A DNA stretch of 64,000 nucleotides from GAS188 sp963713805 (GCA_963713805.1 CAVQNF010000027.1:116896-180895), one strand, 5' to 3'. Positions 27,025-37,052 are shown, numbered from the stretch's first letter. Notes: generated by a model not told the origin, from the letters alone. Numbers and translations: made by a program.

Positions 27025-29202
27025 TCAATCGGCTTTCGCTTCGATCCTGAGCTGGGCAATCTTCTGAGCGAGCTCGCAGCGCTCGACCATTCCGGCGTCC
27101 CCGTCCAACACTTCGAACTCGGTGCGTTCTCCCTCGCGCCAAAAACGGATGTCGAATTTGCTTTGGCCGATCCGAAGATCCCGAACGGTCAAATCCGGCA
27201 ACCAATCCGGCAGCAACGGATCGACATAGAGCTTTTTCCTCGGCGCGTCGGGCAGGAAACCCAGCATCGCCTGCGTGAGCATGAAGGCCGAGCCCGCCGC
27301 CCAGGCTTGCGGCACGTTCGCGCCCACATATTGCACCGGAAAGGACATCTCGTCGCGCTGAAAGGCCGTGTAGAGTTCAGGCAATTGATTCAGCAGGAAG
27401 TGGCTGGCCGCCTTGCTGATGTCGTGCGCGATGCGAGCGGCCTCGGCGCCGAAACCGTAGTATTTGAAACCCATGGCGATGATCGCGTTGTCGTGGGGCC
27501 AGACCGATCCGGTTTGATAATTATAGAGGTTGAATGCCGGATGCGCCGCGGAAAGGGTGCGGATGCCCCAGCCGCTCCACATGTCCGGCGCCATCAGGCG
27601 CTCCACGACCGTCTTGGCGCGTTCGGGGGGCACGATGCCGGACCAAAGGCAATGGCCGGCATTCGAAGCCACCGAAAGGACCTTTTTCTTCTCGCCATCG
27701 AGCGCATAGGCGTAGAAGCCCAATTCGTCATCCCAAAAGGCCGCGTCGAAGCGCTCGAACAGTGCGGCGGCCTTGGTGCGCATCTTTCCCGCGCGGTCGC
27801 CTTTGCCGAGCGCATCGAAGATTTCGGCCATGCGGACCCAGGCGCTGTAGACATAGCCTTGCAGCTCGCAGAGCGCCTTCGGCCCCTTCACCAGCGAACC
27901 ATCCGGATACATCACGGCGTCGCCGGAATCCTTCCATCCCATGTTCTCATAGCCGACCGGAGAGCGCGTCTGGTATTCCTGAAAGCCGTCTCCGTCGCGG
28001 TCTCCGTATTCGTCGATCCACGACAGGCAACCTTCGGCCGCCTCGAGGTGCCGCTCCAAGATCGAGTTGTCGCCCGTCGCCCGCCAGGCCGAATGCAAGG
28101 TGATGAGGAAGAGCGGTGTCGCATCGGCGGTGCCATAATAGGGGGTGTGAGGGATCATCTTGAAGTGGGCGAGCTCGCCGTAGCGGAGTTCGTGGAAAAT
28201 CTTCCCGGGCTCGGCATCTCGGTAGGCGTCGTCTTGCGTCGCTTGCAGCGAATCGAGAATGTCCAACGTGCCTCGGGCGAATTGCGGATAGACCAGGATG
28301 TTCTGGAGCGAGGCGATCAGGCTGTCGCGTCCGAAGGGCGCGATGAACCAGGGAAGGCCGGCCGCAGGTAGAAACGCCTTGCTGTCCGAGGTCTCGATCG
28401 GAAGGCGCAGCGCGGACATGTCTTCGAGCGCGCGCCGAAACAAGCGATAAAACTCCTCGTTGCTCGTCTGTATCTTGACGACCGCCTGAAGCCAGTCGGT
28501 CAGCCGTTCCGCGTGCTCGGACGTTTCGCAGTGCTCGATGCAAGCGCTCGGCGCGTCGAAGTGCCGGCTGCCGTCCGTCAGGGCGTATAGAATGCAGGTG
28601 TGCCAGGTGCCGCCAGGTTCGACGGCGACCTCGAAGCTCAGGCGACCGTTGGCATAGATTCCCTTGCCGGACGCGAGCGACGCGGAAATCGCCAACGCCC
28701 TCCGGAAGTCGCGGTTGCGATAGCTGGTGCGAAGCCGCTGCCGCGCCGAGGACCATTCCGTGACGATCCGCCCGCGGCGGACGATACGATTCGATTTCAC
28801 CTCGAAGATATCCGCAAAATCGCTGCGGACCGCGATCTCGAGCTGGAATTTGATCGGCTTCATGCTGTGGTTGGTGACGTCGAGGTCTTCGTGCATGCCC
28901 CCGCTGATCCAGCGACCGATGCTGAGTCCCAGCGTGCGTGCCGCGATGGCGCCGCCTTCGGTCATGAAGTCGCGATTCGTCAGGAATATCCTCGACGCGT
29001 AGTGGGTGAGGGCGCCGCCGTTGAGCAGCTCCCAAGGCTCGCCGTTGGCGTAGATCGACCAGCTGCTGACCACGCGCGTGTCCCGGAAATAAAGGCCCTT
29101 TTCGCTCGGCCAGTTGATTTGTCCGTCCAACTCGCTGACCAGGAATGTTTGATCCTGATGGATGGAGATCTGAGGTGGACCCACCTGAACCTTGAACGGC
29201 AT
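27025..29202 (-). CDS. Amylo-alpha-1,6-glucosidase / glycogen-debranching-type enzyme
   Basis: The protein of about 725 residues has an N-terminal glycogen-debranching N domain (QDQTFLVSELDGQINWPSEK, TRVVSSWSIYANGEPW) and a C-terminal (alpha/alpha)6 glucosidase barrel. The barrel shows PWFIAPFGRDSLIASLQN, AYRDAEPGKIFHELRYGEL, a probable acidic catalytic region in YENMGWKDSGDAVMYPDG, and TGSVWPHDNAIIAMGF. This family in proteobacteria is usually annotated from domain similarity; the natural substrate may be a glucosylated osmolyte or branched glucan. The frame is intact over 2.2 kb. It is open upstream to 29397, but conservation starts at MPFKVQVGPPQ, so 29202 is chosen. Confidence 0.88.
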   Translation of the reverse strand: MPFKVQVGPPQISIHQDQTFLVSELDGQINWPSEKGLYFRDTRVVSSWSIYANGEPWELLNGGALTHYASRIFLTNRDFMTEGGAIAARTLGLSIGRWISGGMHEDLDVTNHSMKPIKFQLEIAVRSDFADIFEVKSNRIVRRGRIVTEWSSARQRLRTSYRNRDFRRALAISASLASGKGIYANGRLSFEVAVEPGGTWHTCILYALTDGSRHFDAPSACIEHCETSEHAERLTDWLQAVVKIQTSNEEFYRLFRRALEDMSALRLPIETSDSKAFLPAAGLPWFIAPFGRDSLIASLQNILVYPQFARGTLDILDSLQATQDDAYRDAEPGKIFHELRYGELAHFKMIPHTPYYGTADATPLFLITLHSAWRATGDNSILERHLEAAEGCLSWIDEYGDRDGDGFQEYQTRSPVGYENMGWKDSGDAVMYPDGSLVKGPKALCELQGYVYSAWVRMAEIFDALGKGDRAGKMRTKAAALFERFDAAFWDDELGFYAYALDGEKKKVLSVASNAGHCLWSGIVPPERAKTVVERLMAPDMWSGWGIRTLSAAHPAFNLYNYQTGSVWPHDNAIIAMGFKYYGFGAEAARIAHDISKAASHFLLNQLPELYTAFQRDEMSFPVQYVGANVPQAWAAGSAFMLTQAMLGFLPDAPRKKLYVDPLLPDWLPDLTVRDLRIGQSKFDIRFWREGERTEFEVLDGDAGMVERCELAQKIAQLRIEAKAD

Positions 29203-29550
29203 CGCGTGCTCCCGTTGCAAAAGCATGGCCTCACCGGCCTTCAACGCCTCGCCCGTTCTATCGCGTTCCGGCACCGACCGGACGGTTTCTGCATCAAGGC
29301 CCGCCAGGCAGCCAATGCGGCCAAAGCCAGGGTCATGATGTATAGAACCTCGCTGCACGGCCGAAAGTTGGGGCGACTTGGCGCGGATTGTGCCCACAAT
29401 GCCTTCGCATGTCGCCTATCGTTTCGACCGGGTCGGCTGCCGGCAAGCCAGCCATGAAACGGGTCGATGGCTCATCCTGAAGAGCCGCCATGGAAGCCTT
29501 TAAAAAGAGCGGCCCGTCCGAAATTCTTAAAAAAAATCATCAAGTGCCCC

Positions 29551-29814
29551 ATGCCCGCCTTTGTCGCCCTCTTCTCGGGTTATGTGATGAGCATGTTCTA
29601 TCGCTCGTTCCTCGCGATCGTCGCGGGCGATCTCATCGTGCAGTTCCTATCCGGCGTCTTCATCGATCATGCCGAGGCCGCCGGCGTCGACGCGGCGCGC
29701 CGCTACGCGACCTTGCACATCGTCTTCGGCGCCGTGCTGCTCGCGACCGCGGCGATCCATGCGCGCTCGCCGCGGGGTCCGGTCGGAGAAGGCCGGCTCG
29801 CCCCCGCTCAATGA
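29551..29814 (+). pseudogene. MFS transporter remnant with large internal deletion
   Basis: The first 25 residues (MPAFVALFSGYVMSMFYRSF, then LAIVAGDL) match the first transmembrane helix of an MFS permease. They join directly to IVQFLSGVFIDHAEAAGVDA and RRYATLHIVFGAVLLATAA, which look like the last loop and helix of the same kind of transporter. About ten of twelve helices are therefore missing while the frame stays open, which points to a clean in-frame internal deletion near 29630. The product of about 87 residues cannot transport. A Lys-rich non-conserved extension runs upstream to 29467. Confidence 0.6.
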
Positions 29815-29861
29815 AGCAGCACTCGCCAGTCCGAGGATCGCGAAGCTCGGCGCCCCCGAGG

Positions 29862-30128
29862 CTATTCTCCCGGCGCCTTGGCCGAAATGGCGAGCGCGTG
29901 CACGCCGGAGCCGAGCTCTTCGGCGAGCGCCGCATGGATCATGCGGTGGCGGTCGACGCGGCTCTTGCCCGCGAATGCCTCCGACGTGACGGCGATGGAA
30001 AAATGCGTCTCGCCGCCTTCGCGCCAGCCGGCATGTCCGTGATGCTTGTGGGAATCGTCGTTCACGCTGAGAGCTTTCGGGGCGAACACCGACTTCAGCT
30101 TGCCTTCGATGCGATCGGTCATCCGCAT
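29862..30128 (-). CDS. bolA: BolA family protein
   Basis: This 88-residue cytoplasmic BolA/IbaG-like protein works with monothiol glutaredoxins in iron-sulfur or iron homeostasis. Conserved features are the opening MRMTDRIEGKLKSVFAPKAL, the loop DDSHKHHGHAGW with candidate metal-ligand His residues, ETHFSIAVTSEAFAGKSRVD, and RHRMIHAALAEEL. The start at 30128 is chosen because sequence upstream to 30260 is unconserved and basic. It diverges from the DnaJ-domain gene at 30364; this bolA / dnaJ / cobS order recurs in Hyphomicrobiales. Confidence 0.92.
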   Translation of the reverse strand: MRMTDRIEGKLKSVFAPKALSVNDDSHKHHGHAGWREGGETHFSIAVTSEAFAGKSRVDRHRMIHAALAEELGSGVHALAISAKAPGE

Positions 30129-30363
30129 GCGGTTCGGCTCCCTTGCGACTTTAAGATGACGGCGCGACTTCCCACATTGCTGGGAAATCGGCCTGACGCG
30201 GGGACGTTTTGGCCTGCGCCTCCGGCTTTTGACGAAAGGCCGAAACACGAGATGAGGCAAGGCGCGACGCGGCGCCCCTCCTCAAAAAATTCACGTCCTC
30301 GATGATTTTCTGCCCGCTTTGAGCTTGGCGTTAACGCGTTCACGCCACATAATCACGGTAGCC

Positions 30364-30987
30364 ATGGATTTGAACTCGCCTCTTTTCGATCGTGTCCGCA
30401 CACGCCCGCGGTGCGAGGATGCCATCACGGCCGGCTCGGATGCGGCCTGCGGCCATCCGGGATGCGGTCTGGCGGGGCTTTACCGCGCGCCGCAAGGGCG
30501 CGGTCGGGAGGGGCAATATTTCCATTTCTGTCTCGACCATGTGCGCGCCTATAACGCGAGCTACAACTACTTCAAGGACATGTCGGACGATGCCGTCGCC
30601 GCCTATCAGAAAGCGGATCTTTACGGTCACCGTCCGACTTGGCGAATGGGTGTGAACGGCCAGGCCGCCGAAGGAAACGCGAAGCTGCACGGAGCCTTTT
30701 CCGATCCGACGCTCGACGATGCTTTCGGCCTCTTCGGCAGACGCGGCTTTTCGCACGGGAGCGGCCCGGCGAAGGCCCCCGAGCCACGCCTCGGAAACGC
30801 GGCGCGCAAGGCGCTCGATACGCTCGGCCTCGAGCCGGGTGTCGACAGGGCGGCGCTCAAGGCGCGTTACAAGGAGCTGGTGAAGCGCCTGCACCCGGAC
30901 GCCAACAGCGGCGACAGATCACATGAAGACCAGTTACGCGAGATCATCAACGCCTATAATTACCTGCGAACGGCAGGTCTTGCCTGA
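30364..30987 (+). CDS. J-domain (DnaJ-like) protein
   Basis: This 207-residue protein has an N-terminal Cys/His-containing region (ACGHPGCGLAGLYRAP and YFHFCLDHVRAYNASYNYF) and a C-terminal J domain with ALDTLGLEPGVDRAALKARY and the HPD tripeptide in KRLHPDANSGD. It lacks the Gly/Phe and zinc-finger regions of DnaJ itself, so it is a type III co-chaperone whose partner and client are unknown. The ATG at 30364 (MDLNSPLFDRVRTRPRC) is the conserved start. It is upstream of cobS on the same strand, separated by 275 bp with a palindromic repeat. Confidence 0.92.
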   Translation: MDLNSPLFDRVRTRPRCEDAITAGSDAACGHPGCGLAGLYRAPQGRGREGQYFHFCLDHVRAYNASYNYFKDMSDDAVAAYQKADLYGHRPTWRMGVNGQAAEGNAKLHGAFSDPTLDDAFGLFGRRGFSHGSGPAKAPEPRLGNAARKALDTLGLEPGVDRAALKARYKELVKRLHPDANSGDRSHEDQLREIINAYNYLRTAGLA

Positions 30988-31031
30988 GCGTTCGGCGCGT
31001 TATCCGGCCGATGGCGATCGGTGGATATCAT

Positions 31032-31067
31032 CCGCAGAAATCGTTTCCATTTTTGCGGAGCATGCTC
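31032..31067. repeat. Palindromic intergenic repeat, copy 2
   Basis: CCGCAGAAAT and ATTTTTGCGG flank a seven-base loop, followed by the self-complementary GAGCATGCTC. The segment 31049-31068 differs at one base from 12704-12723. It lies between the J-domain gene and cobS. Confidence 0.7.
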
Positions 31068-31262
31068 TAGGTCGGTTCGTTGCCCATGCGGCCGGATCGG
31101 ATCCCGAGCTTTCCTCGAGGGATCGGTCCGGCTGCCACGTCTTCCCCGCGTGCCTGGCTCGCAGAGGTCGGTCGTGGATGCCCGGAGTTGGTCCGGGCAT
31201 GGGGCGATTGGCGTGCTTTTTGCGGAACGGCGGTGGCCATCCTGGTCACGAGCGAGGATGAA

Positions 31263-32246
31263 ATGAACGCGAGCGTTGAGACGGCGCCTCTCCCGGACAT
31301 GAAGGTCTCGGTGAGACAGGTGTTCGGCCTGGATACCGATATGGAATGCCCCGCCTATTCGAAGGCGGACGAGCATGTGCCCGATTTCGATCAGGATTAC
31401 GTCTTCGATCGCGACACGACGCTCGCGATCCTGGCGGGCTTTGCCCATAACCGGCGCGTGATGATCTCAGGCTATCACGGCACCGGGAAATCGACCCATG
31501 TCGAGCAGGTGGCGGCGCGGCTCAACTGGCCTTGCGTGCGCGTCAACCTCGACAGCCACGTGTCGCGCGTCGACCTCGTCGGCAAGGACGCGATCGTGCT
31601 GCAGGGCGGCAAGCAGGTGACCGAATTCAGGGACGGCATGCTGCCTTGGGCGCTGCAGAACAACATCGCGCTCTGCTTCGACGAGTATGATGCGGGCCGC
31701 CCGGATGTGATGTTCGTGATCCAGCGCGTCCTCGAGGTTTCGGGCAAGCTGACCTTGCTCGATCAGAAGCGCGTCATCAGGCCGCACCCTGCCTTTCGCC
31801 TCTTCTCGACCGCGAACACGGTCGGCCTCGGCGACACGTCAGGGCTCTATCACGGCACGCAACAGATCAACCAGGGGCAGATGGACCGTTGGTCGATCGT
31901 GACCACGTTGAACTACCTGCCGCACGATCGCGAAGCCGAGATCGTGCTGTCGAAGGCTCCCCATTATCGCACCAAGCAAGGCCGCGATATCGTCTCGAAG
32001 ATGGTGCGCGTCGCCGATCTCACCCGCAACGCGTTCGTGGCCGGCGATCTGTCGACCGTCATGAGCCCGCGCACCGTGATCACCTGGGCGGAGAACGCCG
32101 AGATCTTCTCCGATATCGGCTTCGCCTTCCGCGTCACCTTCCTCAACAAATGCGACGAGCTCGAGCGCTCGCTGGTGGCCGAATTCTACCAGCGCTGCTT
32201 CGGGCAGGAGCTGAAGGAAAGCGCGGTCAACGTCGCGCTGAGCTGA
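31263..32246 (+). CDS. cobS: Aerobic cobaltochelatase subunit CobS
   Basis: CobS is the AAA+ ATPase subunit that, with CobT, powers CobN-dependent insertion of cobalt into hydrogenobyrinic acid a,c-diamide in aerobic cobalamin synthesis. The 327-residue protein has Walker A SGYHGTGKSTHVE, Walker B ALCFDEYDAGRPDVM, and sensor region LFSTANTVGLGDTSGLYHGT. The frame is open to 31080, but MNASVETAPLPDMKVS at 31263 is the conserved start. It is intact. Unusually, cobT does not follow directly: a HAD-family gene lies between them. Confidence 0.95.
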   Translation: MNASVETAPLPDMKVSVRQVFGLDTDMECPAYSKADEHVPDFDQDYVFDRDTTLAILAGFAHNRRVMISGYHGTGKSTHVEQVAARLNWPCVRVNLDSHVSRVDLVGKDAIVLQGGKQVTEFRDGMLPWALQNNIALCFDEYDAGRPDVMFVIQRVLEVSGKLTLLDQKRVIRPHPAFRLFSTANTVGLGDTSGLYHGTQQINQGQMDRWSIVTTLNYLPHDREAEIVLSKAPHYRTKQGRDIVSKMVRVADLTRNAFVAGDLSTVMSPRTVITWAENAEIFSDIGFAFRVTFLNKCDELERSLVAEFYQRCFGQELKESAVNVALS

Positions 32247-32412
32247 GGCATAAGCCAAGCCGGCTTGTCATGAACGCTTCGAGGATCGCGATCGAGGCCG
32301 AGCCCGGCGACGAAGATCGTCACCGACGTCTCGACGGGCTCACAGGCTGCAATTTCGTGGCGGGCCGTCCGCCAGTTTACTGCATGTGCACCACGGTCTT
32401 TTTTGACGAAGC

Positions 32413-33118
32413 GTGATGATGGTCTCAGCTCTGTTCTTCGACGTTTTTGGAACGCTGGTCGATTGGCGGTCCTCGATCGCGCGGGAGGCGGAGTCGATGC
32501 TCGCGCCGCTCGGCCATGTCGTCGATTGGCTGGCCTTCGCCGATGCCTGGCGGGCCGAATACCAGCCCTCCATGGAAGAGGTGCGCTCGGGGCGACGGGC
32601 CTATGTGCGCCTCGACGATCTCCATCGCGAGAACCTCGATCGCATCCTGCCGCGCTTCAAGCTCGACGCGCTGCCTCCCGAGACGCGCGAGGCGCTGAAC
32701 CGGATATGGCATCGGCTCGACGCCTGGCCCGACGTGCCGGGAGGAATGAGGCGGCTCTATGCAAGATACCGCCTCGCCCCGGTGTCGAACGGCAATATCT
32801 CGATCATGGTCGACCTCGCGCGCCATAACGGCTTCTCCTGCGATACCGTGCTCGGCGCCGAGATCGCGCGCGACTACAAGCCGAACCCGCAAGCCTATCT
32901 CGCTTCCGCGCGCGCCCTCGATCTCGAGCCGTCGGCCTGCATGATGGTCGCGGCGCATTCCTCCGATCTCGCGGCGGCAGCGAAATGCGGGTTGAGGACC
33001 GCGCATGTGGCGCGTCCCGACGAGCACGGCCCCGGGACCGGGGAAAGCAAAACCCGCCGTGCCGGTCGATGTTGCCGCGCGCGACATCGAGCATTTGGCT
33101 GATATATTGAAGGCATGA
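32413..33118 (+). CDS. HAD-superfamily haloacid dehalogenase type II (frameshifted near C-terminus)
   Basis: This protein of about 235 residues has HAD motif I as FFDVFGTLVDWRSSI with nucleophile Asp, motif II near PVSNGNISIM, and the Lys motif in RDYKPNPQAYLA, followed by MMVAAHSSDLAAAAKCGL with the motif IV acidic residue. It matches type II 2-haloacid dehalogenases, though phosphatase activity is equally possible. An extra A in GCAAAACCC near 33052 breaks the frame; correction gives the ending ARDIEHLADILKA. Its TGA overlaps the cobT ATG (ATGA, 33115-33118), which implies translational coupling to the chelatase subunit. Confidence 0.85.
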
Positions 33119-35010
33119 CCATTCTCTCCAACCGCAAGCCCGGCCCGGCGAGGGCAGCTCCGACCGAGCCCTTGAAACAGGCGGTCGCGGGCTGCATGCG
33201 CGCGCTCGCCAAGACGGCCCGAGATCGAGATCGTCTACGCCTCCGACAAGCCGGCGCTCTTCGGCGCCGAGAAGGCGCGCCTTCCCGAGCCGCCGCGCAA
33301 GCCTTCGCCGGAGGATGTGGCGGTGCTGCGCGGCCACGCCGATTCGATGGCGCTCAAGCTCGCCTGTCACGATCCCGCCGTGCATCGGCGCCTCGCGCCG
33401 CAAGGCCCCGAGGCGCGCTCGCTTTTCGATTCGGTCGAGCAGGCGAGGGTCGAGGCGATCGGCGCCAAACGCATGGAGGGCGTCGCCTCGAACCTCACCG
33501 CCATGCTGCAGGACCGCTATCATCGTGGCGCCAAATACGAGGACATCACCGAGCGGGCCGACGCTCCGCTCGAAGACGCGGTCGCGCTCATGGTGCGCGA
33601 GCGGCTGACGGGCGAATCTCCCCCGCCCGCCGCCAAGAAGCTCGTCGATCTTTGGCGCGCCGAGATCGAGGCCAAGGCCGGCGCGAGCTCGATCGGCTCG
33701 ACGGCAAGATCGACGACCAGCGCGCTTTCGCCCGCATCATGCGCGACGTTCTCGCCCATCTCGACATGGCCGAAGCCGCCGATTTCGAGAGCGAGGAAAG
33801 CGAGGAGAGCGAGGACGATCAATCGGAGGAGAACAAGCAGCAGGAGGGCGAGGAAAGCGAGGAAGGATCTTCGCGCGAGCAGGCCGAGATGGAGTCGAGC
33901 GAAGCTTCCGCGGAGGAGCTCGAGGACGGCATGAGCGAGGATTCCGATGCTCCCTCGAGCGAATTGCCGGATGAGGCGGACGAAGCCGATTCCGAGGAGG
34001 CCTCCGAGGCTTGGCGGCCACCTTCATCGGGGGCCAACGAGCGTCGCGGGCCCGACTATCGCGCCTATCTCACCAAATATCGACGAGATGATCGCGGCGG
34101 AGGAATTATGCGATCCCGAGGAGCTGACCCGGCTGCGCGGCTATCTCGACAAACAGGTGCAGAACTTGCAGGGCGTCGTGGCGCGTCTCGCCAATCGGTT
34201 GCAGCGGCGTCTTCTGGCGCAGCAGAACCGCTCCTGGGAATTCGACCTCGAAGAGGGCATGCTCGACGCGGCGCGCCTGCCGCGCGTCATCATCGACCCG
34301 TTCCAGCCGCTGTCCTTCAAGCAGGAGAAGGACACGAATTTCCGCGACACGGTGGTGACGCTGCTTCTCGACAATTCGGGTTCGATGCGCGGCCGGCCGA
34401 TCACTGTCGCCGCGACTTGCGCCGATATCCTGGCGCGCACGCTCGAGCGCTGCGGCGTCAAGGTGGAAATCCTGGGCTTCACCACGCGCGCCTGGAAGGG
34501 CGGCTTGTCGCGCGAGGCGTGGCTGCAATCCGGCAAGCCCGCCAATCCCGGCCGCCTCAACGATCTGCGCCACATCATCTATAAATCGGCCGACGCGCCT
34601 TGGCGGCGTGCGCGCAAGAATTTCGGGATTGATGATGCGCGAGGGGCTGCTCAAGGAGAATATCGACGGCGAAGCGCTCGACTGGGCACATCGGCGCCTG
34701 GTGCACCGCCCCGAGCAGCGCCGCATCCTGATGATGATCTCGGACGGCGCTCCCGTCGACGATTCCGACCCTCTCGGTGAATCCCGGCAATTATCTCGAA
34801 CGGCACTTGCGCTATGTGATCGAGGAGATCGAGACGCGTTCCCCGGTCGAGCTCATCGCCATCGGCATCGGCCATGACGTGACCCGCTATTACCGGCGCG
34901 CCGTGACCATCGTCGACGCCGAAGAACTCGGCGGCGTCATGACCGAGAAGCTCGCCGAGCTGTTCGACGAGAATGCGCCATCCGCGGCGCCGAAGCATCG
35001 AGCGGCATAG
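33115..35010 (+). CDS. cobT: Aerobic cobaltochelatase subunit CobT (about six frameshifts)
   Basis: CobT is the vWA-domain partner of CobS in cobalt insertion. The parts can be read in order: IEIVYASDKPALFGAEKARL, then RGHADSMALKLACHDPAVH; a long Glu/Ser/Asp-rich linker (SEESEESEDDQSEENKQQ, about 33780-34000); YRAYLTKY and DEMIAAEELCDPEEL; the MIDAS motif in VTLLLDNSGSMRGRPI; GLLKENIDGEALDWAHRRL; and the C-terminus SPVELIAIGIGHDVTRYYRR. Breaks fall near 33220, 33690, 34080, 34620 and 34775, among others. Corrected length is about 630 residues, normal for CobT. The start overlaps the preceding HAD gene. Confidence 0.9.
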
Positions 35011-35046
35011 GCGCGAGAGGCAAGGGCCTCCCGACCGCATCCTCCC

Positions 35047-36244
35047 TCAGGATCGTCCGAGGCCGAGCGCGATCGGCAGAGCGCCGGCGCATAGCGCCGC
35101 CATCGCCCAGAATCCGCCGATGCCGAAATGTGCATAGAGCCAGCCCGAGCCAAGCGTCAGCAGAGCGGTTGCCGCGCCGGCGGCGAGCGTGCCGTAGAGA
35201 GCCTGGGCGGTCGCCGCGAGATGGCTCGGCACCGTTTCGGCGATCACGCGCATGCAGGCGAGATGCAGCAGCGCGAAGGTGAAACCGTGCAGCGGCTCGA
35301 CGAGCGAGAGTGCGATGATTTGCGTGCTCGTCGCCATCACGGCCCAGCGCAAGATGCCGGCGCCCGCCGCGAGCGCGGCCGCCCGTCCGGGTCCGAGACG
35401 GTCGATGAAGGGCCGGCCCGAGGAGGAAGAACATGATCACTTCCGCGGCGACCGATTCCGACCAGATGAGGCTCGCGGTCGCCGTGTCGATGCCGGCCGC
35501 ACTCCAGCTGATCACCGCGAAGCTGTCGTGCATCGCGTGGCTGCCCAGCACCAGCGCGGCGGTCAGCATCAGGCGTCGAAATACGGGAAGCCGCAGAAGC
35601 GTGAGCACGCCTCTCCGCCGAGCTTGTCGGGCGGCTTCCGGAGATCGTCGAGCGATGTTCGGCAGCGGGAGCGCGCAAAGGGCCGCCGCGCCGAGCAAGA
35701 CGAGCGTTGAGCCAAATGGTCACCACAAGCCCGAATGGGCGCGCGGCTTCGCCCGGCGAGAAGCGAGCCGGCGACGAAGGCCGCCGACCCGTGCCGCGCA
35801 CCCAGCCATATTGGAAAGGTCTCGTGCCGACGGATTTCGTCTCGGCGCTCGTCGAGGCTGAGAGCGCGAGCGCGTCCGAAAGCGGCGCGAGCGGCGCCGA
35901 GCAGCGACGCTTGCGCCAGCGCGACGGGCAGCAGCATCAAGAACCCTTGCGCCGGCAGATACAGGAGGGCGCATCCTCCCGCGCCGGCCGCGCAGCCGAC
36001 GAGCAGCCGGCTCCAGGCGCGGTGCCGATCCGCGAGGCGGCCCGCGAGCGGCCCGGCGATCGAGCCTGATTGCCGTCCCAGACGCCAGCAAGAGCGGCGA
36101 CCTCCTCGGCATCGAGGCCCGACTGCCGAGGAAGGCCGGCAGGAAAGGGGACGCCACCCCGAAGGCGGAATAGAGCGCCGCATAGAGGAGGGCGAATCTC
36201 GTCAGGGTCGAGAAGCGAGGCAAGGAAGGTTCTACGTTGCGCAC
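35047..36244 (-). CDS. MFS transporter of the MFS_1-like (HcaT-type) group (several frameshifts)
   Basis: Twelve-helix permease segments can be read in several frames: TRFALLYAALYSAFGVASPF, GPLAGRLADRHRAWSRLLVG, RRLMLTAALVLGSHAMHDSF, and WAVMATSTQIIALSLVEPLH to WLYAHFGIGGFWAMAALC at the C-terminus. The phrase QIIALSLVEPLHGFTFALLH is typical of the 3-phenylpropionate permease-like family. A GTG at 36242-36244 is the probable start. At least five breaks make the exact protein uncertain. Substrate unknown. It converges on cobT. Confidence 0.75.
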
Positions 36245-36320
36245 GCTTGTAAACGGCGAAGGTGACGGGACGGTTGCTGGATTTTCTTGATGGAACGGAA
36301 GGATGGAGCGCGCCCTGCGC

Positions 36321-36529
36321 TCAATCGTCCTCGTCCCGCTCGTCCCGGCCCGTCTCGCCCTCTTCGGTCTCCTCGTCTTCCGAGACCGGGATGGCGTAGA
36401 TCCCCTTGAGCCAGCGCCCGAGGTCGATATCGGCGCAGCGTCTCGAGCAGAAGGGGAAGGGGCTGCGACGGAAGGCTTGCCGCAGATCGGGCAGGTTTTG
36501 GCTGGCTCGCTATCGGCCTTCCCCGTCAT
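36321..36529 (-). CDS. yacG: DNA gyrase inhibitor YacG (frameshifted)
   Basis: YacG is a small zinc protein that binds and restrains DNA gyrase in E. coli. The N-terminus has the first zinc pair in KTCPICGKPSV. After a break near 36465, the second pair appears as PFCSRRCADIDLGRWLKGIY, followed by AIPVSEDEETEEGE and an acidic tail. Corrected length is about 69 residues. All four zinc cysteines are present. The ATG at 36529 gives MTGKADSEPAK. In most relatives yacG follows maf; here the upstream region contains only repeats. Confidence 0.85.
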
Positions 36530-36685
36530 CGCGACAGGCTCTCGGCCGCGACCTGTGGTTGGGCTCATGCGGGGCTCCATACGGGGGTAGAGGATGTCGA
36601 ACGGTATACCACAATTCGCCAAGGCCTCTCGCTCGGCTTCAGCACCTGAAATGTTTTGGTGAAAGCTGAACCGCCAGCGATCCGT

Positions 36686-36818
36686 GGGTCCCGGATCAGC
36701 GATGCAACACGATGTGCTGCATCGCATCCGGGACGACCCCACCGGAGTCGCGAATACTCAGCTCGGTCGTCCCGTGCGCATCGCAGCACGTAGTGTTGCG
36801 ATGCAGACACGGGACCTA
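36686..36818. repeat. Two related palindromes (GATGCAACAC type)
   Basis: Hairpin A (36686-36739) has outer arms GGGTCCCGGAT and ATCCGGGAC and an inner core GATGCAACAC/GTGCTGCATC. Hairpin B (about 36766-36818) has outer arms GTCCCGTG and CACGGGAC and core GCATCGCAGCAC/GTGTTGCGATGC. Both share the same plan and related core, as in Bradyrhizobium-type intergenic repeats. The surrounding 36530-37050 contains no gene. Confidence 0.75.
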
Positions 36819-37052
36819 TGACCTCGAAGGCCCGGGCGCGCTCACCGAGACTTTGGCCGAAGTCTCACATGCACTCTGTGGTCAAAATGAGCTACTCCCG
36901 GTTCAACCCCCTTTTGCCGCATCAGCTCGCTGTTCGGACTTCAAGGGACCGCAAAAACACCAATTGGCGAGCGGCCTCGATTGATAGAGCCTTGATCTTG
37001 ACGAGCGGGATGTATACAGGTGATGCATACGTCAACAACGAAGCGAAATGTC

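Noticed and set aside
29221..29269. A possible EcfG promoter (GGAAC-CGTT on the minus strand) upstream of the debranching-type enzyme
   Set aside because: The spacer is 18 bases, outside the usual 16-17, and the motif overlaps an open frame, so it is not better than chance.
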